From positions 33,610 to 73,272 of the forward strand of contig JAKCWW010000970.1 of NCBI GenBank assembly GCA_026260175.1: a stretch of 39,663 nucleotides of DNA, given 5' to 3'. The notes beneath the pieces are model-generated. The model was not told where the DNA came from. It made no database searches and was given only the letters and a program-made list of their open reading frames with translations. Shown piece after piece: positions 11,841 to 21,369 of the stretch. This DNA is from Reticulitermes lucifugus. Its lineage: Eukaryota; Arthropoda; Insecta; Blattodea; Rhinotermitidae. The translations under genes were made by a program, and so were the position numbers. Each line of letters begins with the position of its first letter. Position 1 is the first letter of the stretch.

Positions 11841-12035
11841 TCATTTGATCATCCACACGAACCAAATTCTGTCACCCTTAATTTCCAGGCAGCAAGTTCC
11901 TCCGAAACGTCGGAACAAACTTATTATTCTACACGATGTAATAACACAAAAGTCTGTCATTTGAAGTTTGTGGGTATTTGCTACCGTGCGTATGTAAGGG
12001 CGATAAAATGTGGCGCGTCTAAGTGGCGAACCCAT
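11841..12035 (-). repeat. ORF-like interspersed repeat fragment
   Basis: The minus-strand conceptual translation contains FCVITSCRIISLFRRFGGTCC, of the form found in a very abundant non-coding interspersed repeat in many insect genomes (a conceptual VFWDxTPCRxV...RFGGxCCLHLQG pattern). A second fragment of the same type is at 20945-21139. The open frame is a property of the repeat and not evidence of a gene. The plus strand holds GAAACGTCGG at about 11913, but no hammerhead core is upstream of it. Confidence 0.6.
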
Positions 12036-12039
12036 GTTT

Positions 12040-13030
12040 CATCGGTGAGCTCCAGTTTTGAAATACAGTTTGAGGTGGAAGTTATCCTACTTGTGATATT
12101 GCACAAGAAATTAGATTGTCAGAAAAGGAAGTATAAATTGTGGATAAATCTCCTGCTGACGATGTCAAAAACCAAGCTTACCGTATTAATATATGTGATG
12201 ATGTTTCGCTAAGAAGCCTTGCTATTTGTTGCGCTACAAACACGCTCGTAGAAACGAGTCCTTAAAGTCATCAGGTACGGCAGCTATTTCTTGCTAAAAA
12301 TCCAGTGGACAGTGGACAAAACTAAGTTCGTAAGTAACAAGACATCGCACAAAAATGGTAAGATACAGTGCCTGCAAACACTCATCCAACCCACACTTCC
12401 GATATGACGTGATCAGTTGCCATAAGATTTATATTACGTAAATGACAGGTTTCGTACTGACTTTACCCTATCTCACTAGATAGATCTGTTTACAGATGTT
12501 TTACTAGCATGAACACCGTCTGGTTGCCGGTGTGGGGTTTGTGGCCTGTAGGAATTTTGTTCTTTGTGGTCCTTGAGGAACAAAAACAATGACGCTCACC
12601 ATCGGTTCAACATACTTGACGGATATTATCTCCGCGTCCTTTCTTCCCTCAGTTTTAGGGGGGAGGAGGCATAGTGGAAGGTGAAATGCTTCAACAGTGA
12701 ACAATGAAATTAATAACAGTGCACATGAAACCCGAACAGTACGCACCGTAACATACAACTTAGGAAACAACAGTATACACAGCACCATGATCCTTTCAAC
12801 ATATCTAACGACAAGCGAAGCTATAAACTCTCCGCCATAGCAACACAACGAGAACAGTTCACTGATAGTGCATGATATATTTTACAGTTTTAATATTTAT
12901 CCATTTTATTCTCAATTTAACATATGGTGCTCCCAAGTGACACTGTAAATAACAACAATGAAGGCGGTGAACTGCATGGCGTATGCTGTTAGACGAACGC
13001 ATGGACGTGATTTTAAAAAGTGCAGTTGTG
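12040..13030. other. Non-coding stretch with one unrecognised open frame
   Basis: A minus-strand frame of 114 codons (12504-12848) contains two hydrophobic stretches, but it has no recognisable domain, splice context or start context. Nothing else was recognised. Confidence 0.3.
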
Positions 13031-13035
13031 TGACC

Positions 13036-13077
13036 CCCCTGATGATGGTTTTTCTAAAAACCGAAACATATGTAGGG
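13036..13077 (+). ncRNA. Hammerhead-ribozyme-like motif with intact core
   Basis: CTGATGA at 13039-13045 is followed by one extra T (13046). A hairpin GGTTTTT/AAAAACC (13047-13062) serves as stem II, and G12-A13-A14 sit at 13063-13065. Stem III would be the self-complementary ACATATGT (13066-13073) and H17 is A13074. The next bases, GGG (13075-13077), pair with CCC (13036-13038) as a 3-bp stem I. Every canonical core residue is present. Departures from a textbook motif are the extra T before stem II and the loopless stem III, which would favour dimer pairing. Known hammerheads of Penelope-like elements have similarly small stem III. A T-run follows. Confidence 0.6.
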
Positions 13078-13450
13078 TTTTTTTTAACGATTTTAAAGAA
13101 ACCTTATATTGGTTTTTTAAAATAAAGTGCATTTATTTGGTGATGTGACATTGATTATAAATATTACTTTTTGTTTGAAGTAAAGAATGTAACGAACTGA
13201 ACTTGTTTGCAAAGTGGTGTTTAGTTTTTTTGACATGGTGTAGTCTTGTAGGTAGACATCTTTCGATGGAACACACTGTCGCCATCTCAGGGGTTCAAAT
13301 GATTAGGATGAGGATGTAGCCGGATTATATAGACAATACATGTGTTTACTCAAAACCGCGTGAGGGGAAGAACCTGAAAAGGGAGGTAAATGTGGGTAAC
13401 TTCCTGCAAAACTGCACGTTGTCACTATATGTAAGACCACAGGCAGAAGG

Positions 13451-13503
13451 TTGCTTTACCCTGAAGATGAAAGCCACTACAATCCTTCGAAACGTCAGCA
13501 AAC
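13451..13503 (+). ncRNA. Hammerhead-like motif, CUGAAGA/GUC class
   Basis: CTGAAGA at 13461-13467 plus an extra T leads to a weak stem II (GAAAG against CCTTC). GAAACGTC follows at 13489-13496, giving stem III ACGU and C17. AGCAA after the putative cleavage site can pair with TTGCT (13451-13455), but only by leaving TTACC unpaired beside the core. It is plausibly an ageing copy of the same class as 2500-2548 and 32575-32622. Confidence 0.45.
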
Positions 13504-13519
13504 GTATTTATGAGTCGAC

Positions 13520-14106
13520 ACGACGCAATATCGCACCAACAACGTAGTGTAAACCTCAAATCTCCATTATTGTAAGAGAATTATCTGAAGTTGTACGAGT
13601 GTTTGGATAGTTGTATCTACGTGTATTGACGAATTAATGTAATACAGCGGCGTGATGTACAAACTGAAAACCCTGCATTTGATATTGTGACCTTTAATTA
13701 TTCAGTACGTGCACAACAACTGAAAGGAACCGCGAAAAGTCCCAAAATAACTTTCATTAAAACCGAGAACCCAGAGAGGTGCCTTCCCAATTCGAAGCAT
13801 AGGTACCAAGCATACAAGTGAAATGCTTTGTCGTGAGAATTATTGATTTTGAATTCAACAAACGTGACAACTGTTGTGAAAATATCTCGGATTACAATGA
13901 TTCCAGATCACAAAGTACATCGCGCAGTCGCCATGTTGTTAGATTAGACTAATTAAGTGTAGGGGATGCTTCAGGGTACCTACTATACTTGAGTTACATT
14001 AAGTATAGATCTCATGGGGAAAATTACGAGATGGGAAGTATTTTTAGCATTGTCTATAACATGTTAAATACGTTACTCATAGAAACGTGAACCTACTTCT
14101 TTGCAG
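13520..14106. other. Probable intron or intergenic sequence upstream of the Orange exon
   Basis: No bHLH-coding exon was recognised here or further upstream. A pyrimidine-rich stretch and CAG at 14104-14106 form the acceptor for the exon that follows. Confidence 0.35.
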
Positions 14107-14398
14107 GTCTGCCATGATTCCTGAATCAGAGTCACCGGTCGTGGTATCAAGTCACAGAGAAGTGGAGTTAGCAGGTTATCATGCATGCGCAAGAGAAGCA
14201 GTACATTATCTAGTCAACACCGAGAAGTTACCTCCGAATGACCCCCTGGTCATAGCTCTTGCGGAACATCTAAGCAAGCGCCAGGCACATGTGGAATACC
14301 AACGCCTGCTGAATGCAGTAGGAGAAAAACATCACGCAGCACTGCGGTCTCAGCTTGTACTGGCTGCTTACAAGGGATGTGATTTAAGTTATAGGTAA
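14107..14398 (+). CDS. Orange-domain protein, 3' exon (Hairy/E(spl)-like, partial)
   Basis: The exon follows an acceptor CTTCTTTGCAG ending at 14106 and stays open to a TAA at 14396-14398. After MIPESESP it encodes an Orange domain: REVELAGYHACAREAVHYL, then VNTEKLPPNDPLVIALAEHL and SKRQ. Orange domains mediate dimerisation and repression in Hairy/E(spl)/Hey proteins, normally just C-terminal to a bHLH. No bHLH is visible here, so it is either in an upstream exon or absent. A C-terminal WRPW or YRPW tetrapeptide is not seen; the frame ends CDLSYR. A donor-like AG|GTAATC at 14393-14400 would make this an internal 288-bp exon (14107-14394), so the real C-terminus is uncertain. If the first complete methionine codon (14114) is the start, the protein would be Orange-only. 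A paralogous exon lies on the opposite strand at 18236-18540, and a hAT-like MITE begins 33 bp downstream. Confidence 0.75.
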
Positions 14399-14431
14399 TC
14401 CCAGAAAATGATCATCATTCAACCCCTTGGC

Positions 14432-14716
14432 CAGTGCTTTTCAACCTTCATTTCCTCGCGGCAGCAAAATACTTCCGTACCAGAAATTACTGAAAATATT
14501 AATAACACAAAATTTGTACTCTTCTAGTTTACCTTTATAAATATTTTATGAATGCTTTTCTTTTCACTTAAATATGTTTAACGAGTTTTTGTAACGCAAT
14601 GAACATATTTAAAATTAAATTATGAGAAAACTACAGTTCACAAATAACTTCGCGTACCACCAGACGACGCTCCGCCTACCTCCAACGGTACGTGTACCAC
14701 AGGTTGAAAAGCACTG
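14432..14716. mobile_element. hAT-like MITE, 285 bp
   Basis: The left end CAGTGCTTTTCAACCT is matched by the reverse complement of the right end (CAGTGCTTTTCAACCTGTGG). Next to the ends the interior carries CCTCGCGGCA and TACCACCAGACGACGC. It has no coding capacity. The 8-bp flanks do not match well, suggesting age or imprecise boundaries. Its position just after the plus-strand Orange exon puts it in the 3' UTR or the following intron. Confidence 0.75.
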
Positions 14717-14867
14717 TTTGAGACTACCGAGACTTGATTTAGAGCAAGAAATATAACAATTTGTAATGAAGGAAAATATTTAACCATAGGTAGCTTACAA
14801 TGATTCAGGAATATTAGACAAAAATCCCTTCAAAACCTATTGACATTATTTGTGTATTTTATACGAG

Positions 14868-15175
14868 AGGTTACTTACAGAGCTACTGCACCACAAGCCG
14901 GAAGGTCGTGGGTTCGATTCCCGATGGTGTTATTGGAATTTTCATTGACATAATCCTTCCGGCCGCACTATGGCCCTGTGGACGACTCAGCCTCTAACAG
15001 AAATGAGTACCAGGAATATTTCCTGGCGGGTAAGGGCGGCCGGTGCGTAGGGCTGACAAACTTACCACCTTCATGTGCCGATTGTCTAGAAATCTGGGAG
15101 CCTCAACCTCGTGGAACCCTAAGGGCCTGTCCAGGCCTGTAATGGGATTGCTTTACCTTGCGTTTACTAATTAAA
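14868..15175 (+). mobile_element. tRNA-derived SINE, family 3
   Basis: A tRNA-like head has a clear B box (GGTTCGATTCC, 14911-14921) within AAGGTCGTGGGTTCGATTCC; the A box is degenerate around 14872-14890. The body contains ATAATCCTTCCGGCCGCAC, TCAGCCTCTAACAGAAATGA, GGTGCGTAGGGCTGACAA and CCTGTCCAGGCCTGTAATGG. The ordered GC-rich body inside AT-rich surroundings is typical of a SINE. Confidence 0.8.
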
Positions 15176-15179
15176 TTAA

Positions 15180-16890
15180 GGCTCTACAAGGTTCCACAAA
15201 TAAGATAGGCCATTATGTCACGGACTGTGTACTGTTTAATATTTTCTGGTTATATCTTCCATTTCAAGTATCTTCCGCGAATGCAATGATTCTCTGAAGG
15301 TATTTGATAATATCTGCTTTATTATAAACACATTACGTAAAACAATGAAAATGGGCATGTTTAACACAATAATGTTACCATAAAATAAAATGAATCATTT
15401 TTACAATCTTTTAGAGCATATATGCAAGATTCTAGTCTAGCTTTAAATAAAAAAGGTCTCACATATCCTAGTCACTTTGTGACTATAAATCAGTAATAAA
15501 ACAATGACCACTGTGCAATTAAAAACATTTATATGCTGAATTTATGGATCACAGACTAGTCAAAGAAAAGCAAGACAGGCGTATGTAATTGAAATTAAAC
15601 TTTATTTGTACAGATGAAAAAACTGTGTAGGCCTACAAGATTTTCTAGTCTACTTAATATTTGATAGAAGATACAAGATTAGTAATTTGAATTTATTTAT
15701 GTAAAATATTTTAAGGAATTATTCATTTAAGTCAATTACAAAAATAAATTGTGCAATGTATTATAATCCTCCAAAAATTTGTACAATTATATTTTATATT
15801 TAAGCGACCTGCAAAATGCAGCTGTTCTAAAATCTGACAATTGGAGATTTGTTAAACAGAAATAGAACTGTAAATGTAATTTAAATTTAAGTAACTTGCA
15901 AATTTATTGTGTAAGACACCCAGTTTGCCTACCACAAAGGTGTCAGTATCAACTATAATAAAAGTACAAAACACTAATACAATGTATAGTGATTTTTGTA
16001 AAGGTATTTGTTTTAACTACATTGCAGTGACTTATACTACTTAATGCTAAATACTACCGAGATATATTGTCATATTAAAACATTTACTTGAATAAAATAA
16101 TTGTAAAATTTACTACGACTATGACTAATTTTTCAAATGACTAGATTAATTTTCACTCCATTCAAGTTTTTCATTATCGTATATGAGCTACCAGAATTTC
16201 AGAAATACACCACTCAGTTAATGGAGACTGATGTGGGTTACAATTTTAGTTTCGGTCTAAACGTACTGAATATTTCAGAAACAAATCACTTATTATCAAG
16301 CATAAAGGCAGGGAAAGCCTTAAACAATATATATCCGTTATTTTAACATGTAAACTTGAGTATTTAAATACTCGTCTTTCCTCTCAAAATAAGTGCATTT
16401 GTCATATTGCCACACTGTTGCGAATGGGGGAGTTTCTTACAAGGCTTGTAGAATTAAGGTGTATTTCTGGAACCCTTTTATTTAAAACGTATATTTAAAC
16501 TGTTGCTGTTTGGAATAACAGGCCATAGGGCCAAAATTACCAAAAGTGAAGAAAAATAACATGTTAATTACTCTGTAATTTGATACACAATTATTGTAAC
16601 ATTGCAATTCAAATTTTATTTATAATAATGCTGCTTCTTAGACCTGCAGAATAGACTGGAACGTCGAAAATATGGACAAAGAAATAAGGTGTTTCTGTTC
16701 CTTCCGATTTACAAATGTAATTAATTTGTAAGTCATTATTTTACACCTTTTATCGTGTTTAGACTTATTTAAAAGGCCACGTTTTTAGTTTCAGCCGTCA
16801 TCTTCTTTTTTCTTCATGTATTCAGCCGCAAGTTACTCTCAGTTATAATGCCATATATCTCACATTTGCAGTTTCTTTGACCTTGTTATT
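15180..16890. other. AT-rich non-coding stretch, nothing recognised
   Basis: A strongly AT-rich stretch with AATAAA-like words (for example near 15446) that could serve either Orange gene as 3' UTR, though nothing ties them to a transcript. No gene or repeat family was recognised. Confidence 0.35.
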
Positions 16891-16893
16891 CCT

Positions 16894-17094
16894 TCATATG
16901 TCTCTCTTTACTTCCAAAAATGAACTCTCTTTGGACACAGTGTTGTGTAGCCTGAGTAAAGTGTCTCTTCTCATTAATGTTCCAGGCCTCCTATCTTCCA
17001 TATATTCTATATACCCCAACCATTTCATCTTTCTTGATTCGATCACCTGACAGTAACGCCTAATGACATCCTCAACTATTTCAATAACTCTCAT
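16894..17094 (-). pseudogene. LINE ORF2 C-terminal fragment
   Basis: The minus-strand translation includes VIESRKMKWLGYIEYMEDRRPGTLM. This matches in form the RRxxxWxGHxxRMxDxR motif found downstream of the RT in many arthropod LINEs. Only about 65 codons remain, with no RT core nearby. The assignment rests on this single motif. Confidence 0.5.
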
Positions 17095-17099
17095 ATTAA

Positions 17100-17775
17100 T
17101 GAAATCTATTTTCTTAAGACAAATTCCAATTTAAATTACAACTGAATTTTTGCTTGTATTAGTAGATTAAATTGAAGTGCACGGTAATAATGTAATACAA
17201 AATATCCCAACTGAGTCCTTTTAAACGACTCTATAAAGCCATGCCCAAATTCAGTGGACCAACATCGGTCTTTGCTTCATTACTACTGTTTCTTGCGGAG
17301 AAATATTTCCCTTTAAATACTGTAAATGAATGGTAGCGAAATGCGGTAATTGGAATTAAAGAGCGTAATTACGCACATTCGTGGACGGAAATCAAGCCTA
17401 GACAGCTATGTCACACGCAATGATTTTTATGCTGCTGTTGTTAACCTCTGGGGAGTATTTACTAACATTGCTACAAGTTCATCAAAGGTGAAGAAGATTT
17501 ATGACTTCAAACAGTTATTTTTAAAAATCGATTAAGACATACACTACATTATGGAATCCTGCAGATCGATACCTTTTAAATTTTTGCATACGTCGTACAT
17601 GGCCTCTTGTAAGTCAATCATAAACTCGCCTTTACGCAATGAATCCCATATTCACGAAAGAGGACATGGAAACCCGAGTTTTTGTTGTATAAATAACACA
17701 TCTAATTTTGGGGGAACGCCCTTATCAAAAATTAAGTTAGATTACATTTACGTGATATTTTTTTATTTTTTTTAT
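17100..17775. other. Non-coding stretch, nothing recognised
   Basis: Short overlapping open frames only; no recognised feature. Confidence 0.35.
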
Positions 17776-17778
17776 TAT

Positions 17779-18044
17779 TGAAGGGCCCCGCAGCAATGTT
17801 ACGGACGCACCGCAGCCTTGAAGGCTTGTTATGCAACCCTGTGATGAAGGTGATTAGTTTTTTCGTTTTTACGTGTAATGGAGCACCGGTGGAATGAAAT
17901 TGACAGGGAAAAACCGAAGTACTTGGAGAAAAACCTGTCCCAGTGCCACTTTGTGCACCACAAATCCCAAATGGACCGATCTGGGATCGAACCTGGGCCT
18001 CTCCGGTGACAGGCCGACGACTAACCGTCTGAGCCATGGCACGG
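17779..18044 (-). mobile_element. tRNA-derived SINE, family 1, full-length copy
   Basis: This is the most complete copy of the family. On the minus strand it starts GCCGTGCCATGGCTCAGACGG. The A box is TGGCTCAGACGG (complement of 18025-18036) and the B box GGTTCGATCCC (complement of 17983-17993), about 32 bp apart. The body and the tail block GGGCCCCGCAGCA follow (seen at 17782-17795 on the plus strand), and the tail ends in a long T/A-rich tract (17757-17778). The insertion lies in the presumed 3' region of the minus-strand Orange gene. Confidence 0.88.
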
Positions 18045-18235
18045 CTGTTTTTGTATTGGATTCCATATAATAATGCTCACATGAAACCAACAGACTTCGG
18101 TCAATTAATGATTTGATCACAATACCGTCGCGGTTTTGAATATAAGATCATATGAAATAATTGGGAATTCGGATTTCAAAAGGAGTTTTGAAATGATTGG
18201 TAGAACTTCCTTCTTAAATAAGTCACTCGTTGGCC

Positions 18236-18540
18236 TTAGACATTTATGGAATCCGCAGTAGGAGAAGACAGCAGTAAATAGTTGGTCAGAACCTGAGAAC
18301 AATCGATTGTGTTCCTTCGAGAAGACAAGTGCGCAGTCAGTTCGCGCACGGCCGGATGTTCCGGTCCCAAATGTTCCTCTTCCACGAGAAACCTTAGAGC
18401 TTCCTTGTGACAGAATTCGTAGCCTGCCAATATCACTTCGCGGTCATGGAAGGAGATATCCACTTCATTGTCATTTTCATCATCACCATTATCATCATCT
18501 TCATCGTCGTCTTCCAAATCGCTGTCTTCTGAAGGTGACC
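18236..18540 (-). CDS. Orange-domain protein, 3' exon with acidic N-terminal tract (partial)
   Basis: On the minus strand a pyrimidine tract and TTCCAG end at 18541, giving an exon that starts at 18540 in phase 1. It stays open to TAA (complement of 18236-18238). It first encodes an acidic run, SEDSDLEDDDEDDDNGDDEN, then an Orange domain: REVILAGYEFCHKEALRFL, then VEEEHLGPEHPAVRELTAHL and SSRR. A short tail ends NYLLLSSPTADSINV. There is no WRPW/YRPW. Over the core it is about half identical to the plus-strand exon at 14107, including REVxLAGYxxCxxEA and HLSxR. Upstream exons, possibly with a bHLH, would lie above 18540 but were not found. The acidic run comes from a TCATCATC-type trinucleotide repeat (18474-18520) and may vary in length. 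A weak CAG|GTTCTG near 18290 could be a donor, leaving the C-terminus uncertain. Confidence 0.75.
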
Positions 18541-18599
18541 CTGGAACGAAAAAAAAAGTATGACGAGTGGTCAAAACCATTTTCATTATTAATATATTA

Positions 18600-20940
18600 T
18601 AATTATTATATTTAGTATTATATAATTATTATAATTTTATAATTATTAATAATTTTATTTATTATGGAGAATAATTTGTAACATAATTACGTGTAATTAT
18701 ATACTGTAACTGTGAACCTTGCTACACATATATGTTCTGTGACTTGCCCTCACGGAATGTCTGTCGTAGTCTTTGCTGTTGTTCTATTAATAATTTTTAA
18801 ATTGTGGTTAGTTGCATTTACACTGGACTCAACTGCATTTTTCATTTAATATTGTTTATCTGCGGACTATTACAGCCAATACAATTTGATGGGCAAGGCT
18901 CATAATTAACTGAAACCAGCTTAATTTTTAGTAGATGCATTTCTCTGCGCCAAATAGAACTTAAAAATATTTAATGGACAGCTATGGAAAAAGATTTCGA
19001 ACTAAAGGTTTGTATTCTATATTTCGTTTAGGATTCAGATGGCACAAGTTTAATACTCGGTTAAATGAAATTCTTCCTGTGGCAACGACTTCCTTTACAC
19101 GGAGGTTTATTTTTGTCTGATTTTGTCTATCGAAAAATTCCTTCTTTAATATTCTGCTCAGTTTTGATCTGGCACTAATCCATCTAAAGAGAAATACCCC
19201 ATTCGTCTAAAAATATTCTGATATTTCATGGAGTCCACTTCGTCCCGTGATTTGCATACTGATAATTCCTATTATATTCCATTAACATTTCCGGGAGTTC
19301 GGACTACAGGAATAACTCTGTAAATCAGAATTACATTTTCAAAACAGTTCTTGTTACACTCATAGCACACATTTCATCAGCTCGAAGGCAGAAGTTTCTC
19401 AATCAGGGATACAACTATGGTCAGCTTAATATAAATTACGTTGCCCTAAACAGGCCTTCATGCAGGTAGGCGCTAATGAGAGGATATTCCAAGACAATCT
19501 TTGACCGATGGCCGAACAGAGACACGGATATAACGCACATTCCACAAACCCATGACACTGAAGTTTATTTTGAGAATAAAAATGAATGAGATACATGGAA
19601 ATACCTTCAGCCTCATGGCATGTGTTGGAAGAAAAAGGTTAAGAAACGCTTTCTTAATTCTTTGTGAGAATGGTTTGGTATAGTCAAGGAAACATTTTCT
19701 TTGTTCATCATCCCCTTCTGGATAAAACGAGAAATATGCGACATTTCTAATGCTGACTCTGCCTTTGTCTTCAGGTAGAAGGGAAGGTATTCACATAAGG
19801 GCGGCCCTTATCAAATGTTCTCGTAAATGTAATACCTCCTCCTTTCTAGCCGAATTTGAAAAGGGAAGAAAAAAGAATCCAAAAGATGCCTGTAGGAGCA
19901 CTCATTCATTGAAAACTTAAAATAAATTAATATATTGATTGTTAAAGAGAATCTCTTTTAAATTTTTCTGCGTATCATACAGTCTGAAGCTGTCAAAGTA
20001 ATTAAAATTTAAAAGACAGAAAGAAAGAAGTCATGTGTTAGCAGATGTATGTAATTATCTGCATGTCAGTTTTCCAATAAAAGGCGCAACTACGAGCTCA
20101 AGAAAATGTGAATATTTGCTCAGATAAGGAAGTTGTAGTATAAATATTAAAACCCTAGTTTTCAAATTATAAAAAGAGTAAAGTACTAGGTACAGGAAAG
20201 AAAGTTAAGTCAAGGCAGGATCTACAAGTCAAGAATTTATCTGAATAAAAGATGAGCCACTTACCTGCAGTCAGAAAAAGTACTTGGAGCTGCTTGCATC
20301 ACTTTACTTCACAGATTGAAGGAAGACATTTCAGTAATGAAAGGAAGCTTGAAAGAAAAAGCAGATCATGCTCAAGTAACGTGTAACTGCCTGCTACTCT
20401 GTCAGCACATTCCGTATAAATTACAGACACTTTACATGGGTTAAGACACCTTGCGGATAAGATTAAAATTTTCGCTCCGAATCTTCGAAGATCTTAAGTT
20501 TTATGACAGTAAGAATGGTGTTGTTTGTTACGTAAAGAGAAAGATCTGAGGGAAAAGAAACATTTTAGTTTGAACTCAGCGCTTCTTTGGAATTAAACGT
20601 CACTGCAAATAGAAAGTAAAAAGAGGTTTTCTGAGACAAAATACAAAGGCGTGGTAATGGGCGACAGAGATAGGGATGTGGTAAAGGTAAAGCAATGAGA
20701 GAAAATATAACAGAGCTTAAAGTGCTTAGCTTTTATTATCTCAGAACACATGCAGTTCTGGAAGTAAAATTACGAAACAACTTTATGAAACACGCATTTT
20801 CTTGCGAAGCTGACAGTCGCTGATCTAGTAAATAAATTTCCTGTCTTTTATGGAACCCAAAATTCTCACAACAGACAACCAGAATTCATTGCTAATTGTT
20901 TCTAATGAGACCACACTGGAGCAGAAATCTCCTCCGACAG
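18600..20940. other. Non-coding stretch, probable intron of the minus-strand Orange gene
   Basis: It begins with a very AT-rich region (18590-18670). No exon, RNA gene or clear repeat was recognised. If the minus-strand Orange gene has further 5' exons, this would be intron. Confidence 0.35.
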
Positions 20941-20944
20941 GATG

Positions 20945-21139
20945 CTAAATATGTACCATTCTACACGGCGTCATATCCCAGAAGACGGTAATTTTAATCA
21001 GCACTGCACTGAGATCCTCAAGTCTTCCAGCTCGTAGAATGTTTGAAGAACCAGTTGCTCCTTCTTTTAATAGTAATTTATCGGCATTATTGCACACAGA
21101 ACACAGGCCAGAAAAAATAGTCGTCAAAATAAATGCCAT
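20945..21139 (-). repeat. ORF-like interspersed repeat fragment
   Basis: The minus-strand translation ends LEDLSAVLIKITVFWDMTPC. This matches the VFWDxTPCRxV pattern of an abundant insect interspersed repeat, the same family as the fragment at 11841. There is no sign of a functional gene. Confidence 0.6.
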
Positions 21140-21302
21140 TTAATAATGGTGAAGGAAAAGGCGCTTTCATTTAAAAATTACTGTGGTTAAAATATCTTTC
21201 CATTTGGTTTAACTTATAAAAAATACTTTTATCGGAGATGAGTGCTCAAAAGAAAACTTCTTTTAATAAGTATCTGATAAAAACACTTTAAGAGGCTGTT
21301 AC

Positions 21303-21364
21303 GGTGGGATAATTACTCATAAATTCCAGACATTTGAGGCTAAGAATTCTACGATTATCCCACC
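21303..21364. repeat. Short inverted repeat, 11-bp arms
   Basis: GGTGGGATAAT at 21303-21313 is the reverse complement of 21354-21364, about 40 bp apart. It could be a tiny MITE remnant or a hairpin; no element was recognised. Confidence 0.6.
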
Positions 21365-21369
21365 ACAGT

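Noticed and set aside
11905-11925. GAAACGTCGG at 11913 as a ninth hammerhead-like site
   Set aside because: No CUGANGA upstream and no stem I pairing; it lies in the interspersed repeat.
11799-12212. 137-codon plus-strand open frame
   Set aside because: It overlaps the interspersed repeat fragment on the other strand and has no recognisable features.
12504-12848. 114-codon minus-strand open frame with two hydrophobic stretches
   Set aside because: No recognisable domain, no start or splice context, and the length is within what chance allows in 40 kb. Possibly part of an unrecognised repeat.
14900-14930. A true tRNA gene at the GGTTCGATTCC B box
   Set aside because: The A box is degenerate, no cloverleaf can be drawn, and a SINE body follows.
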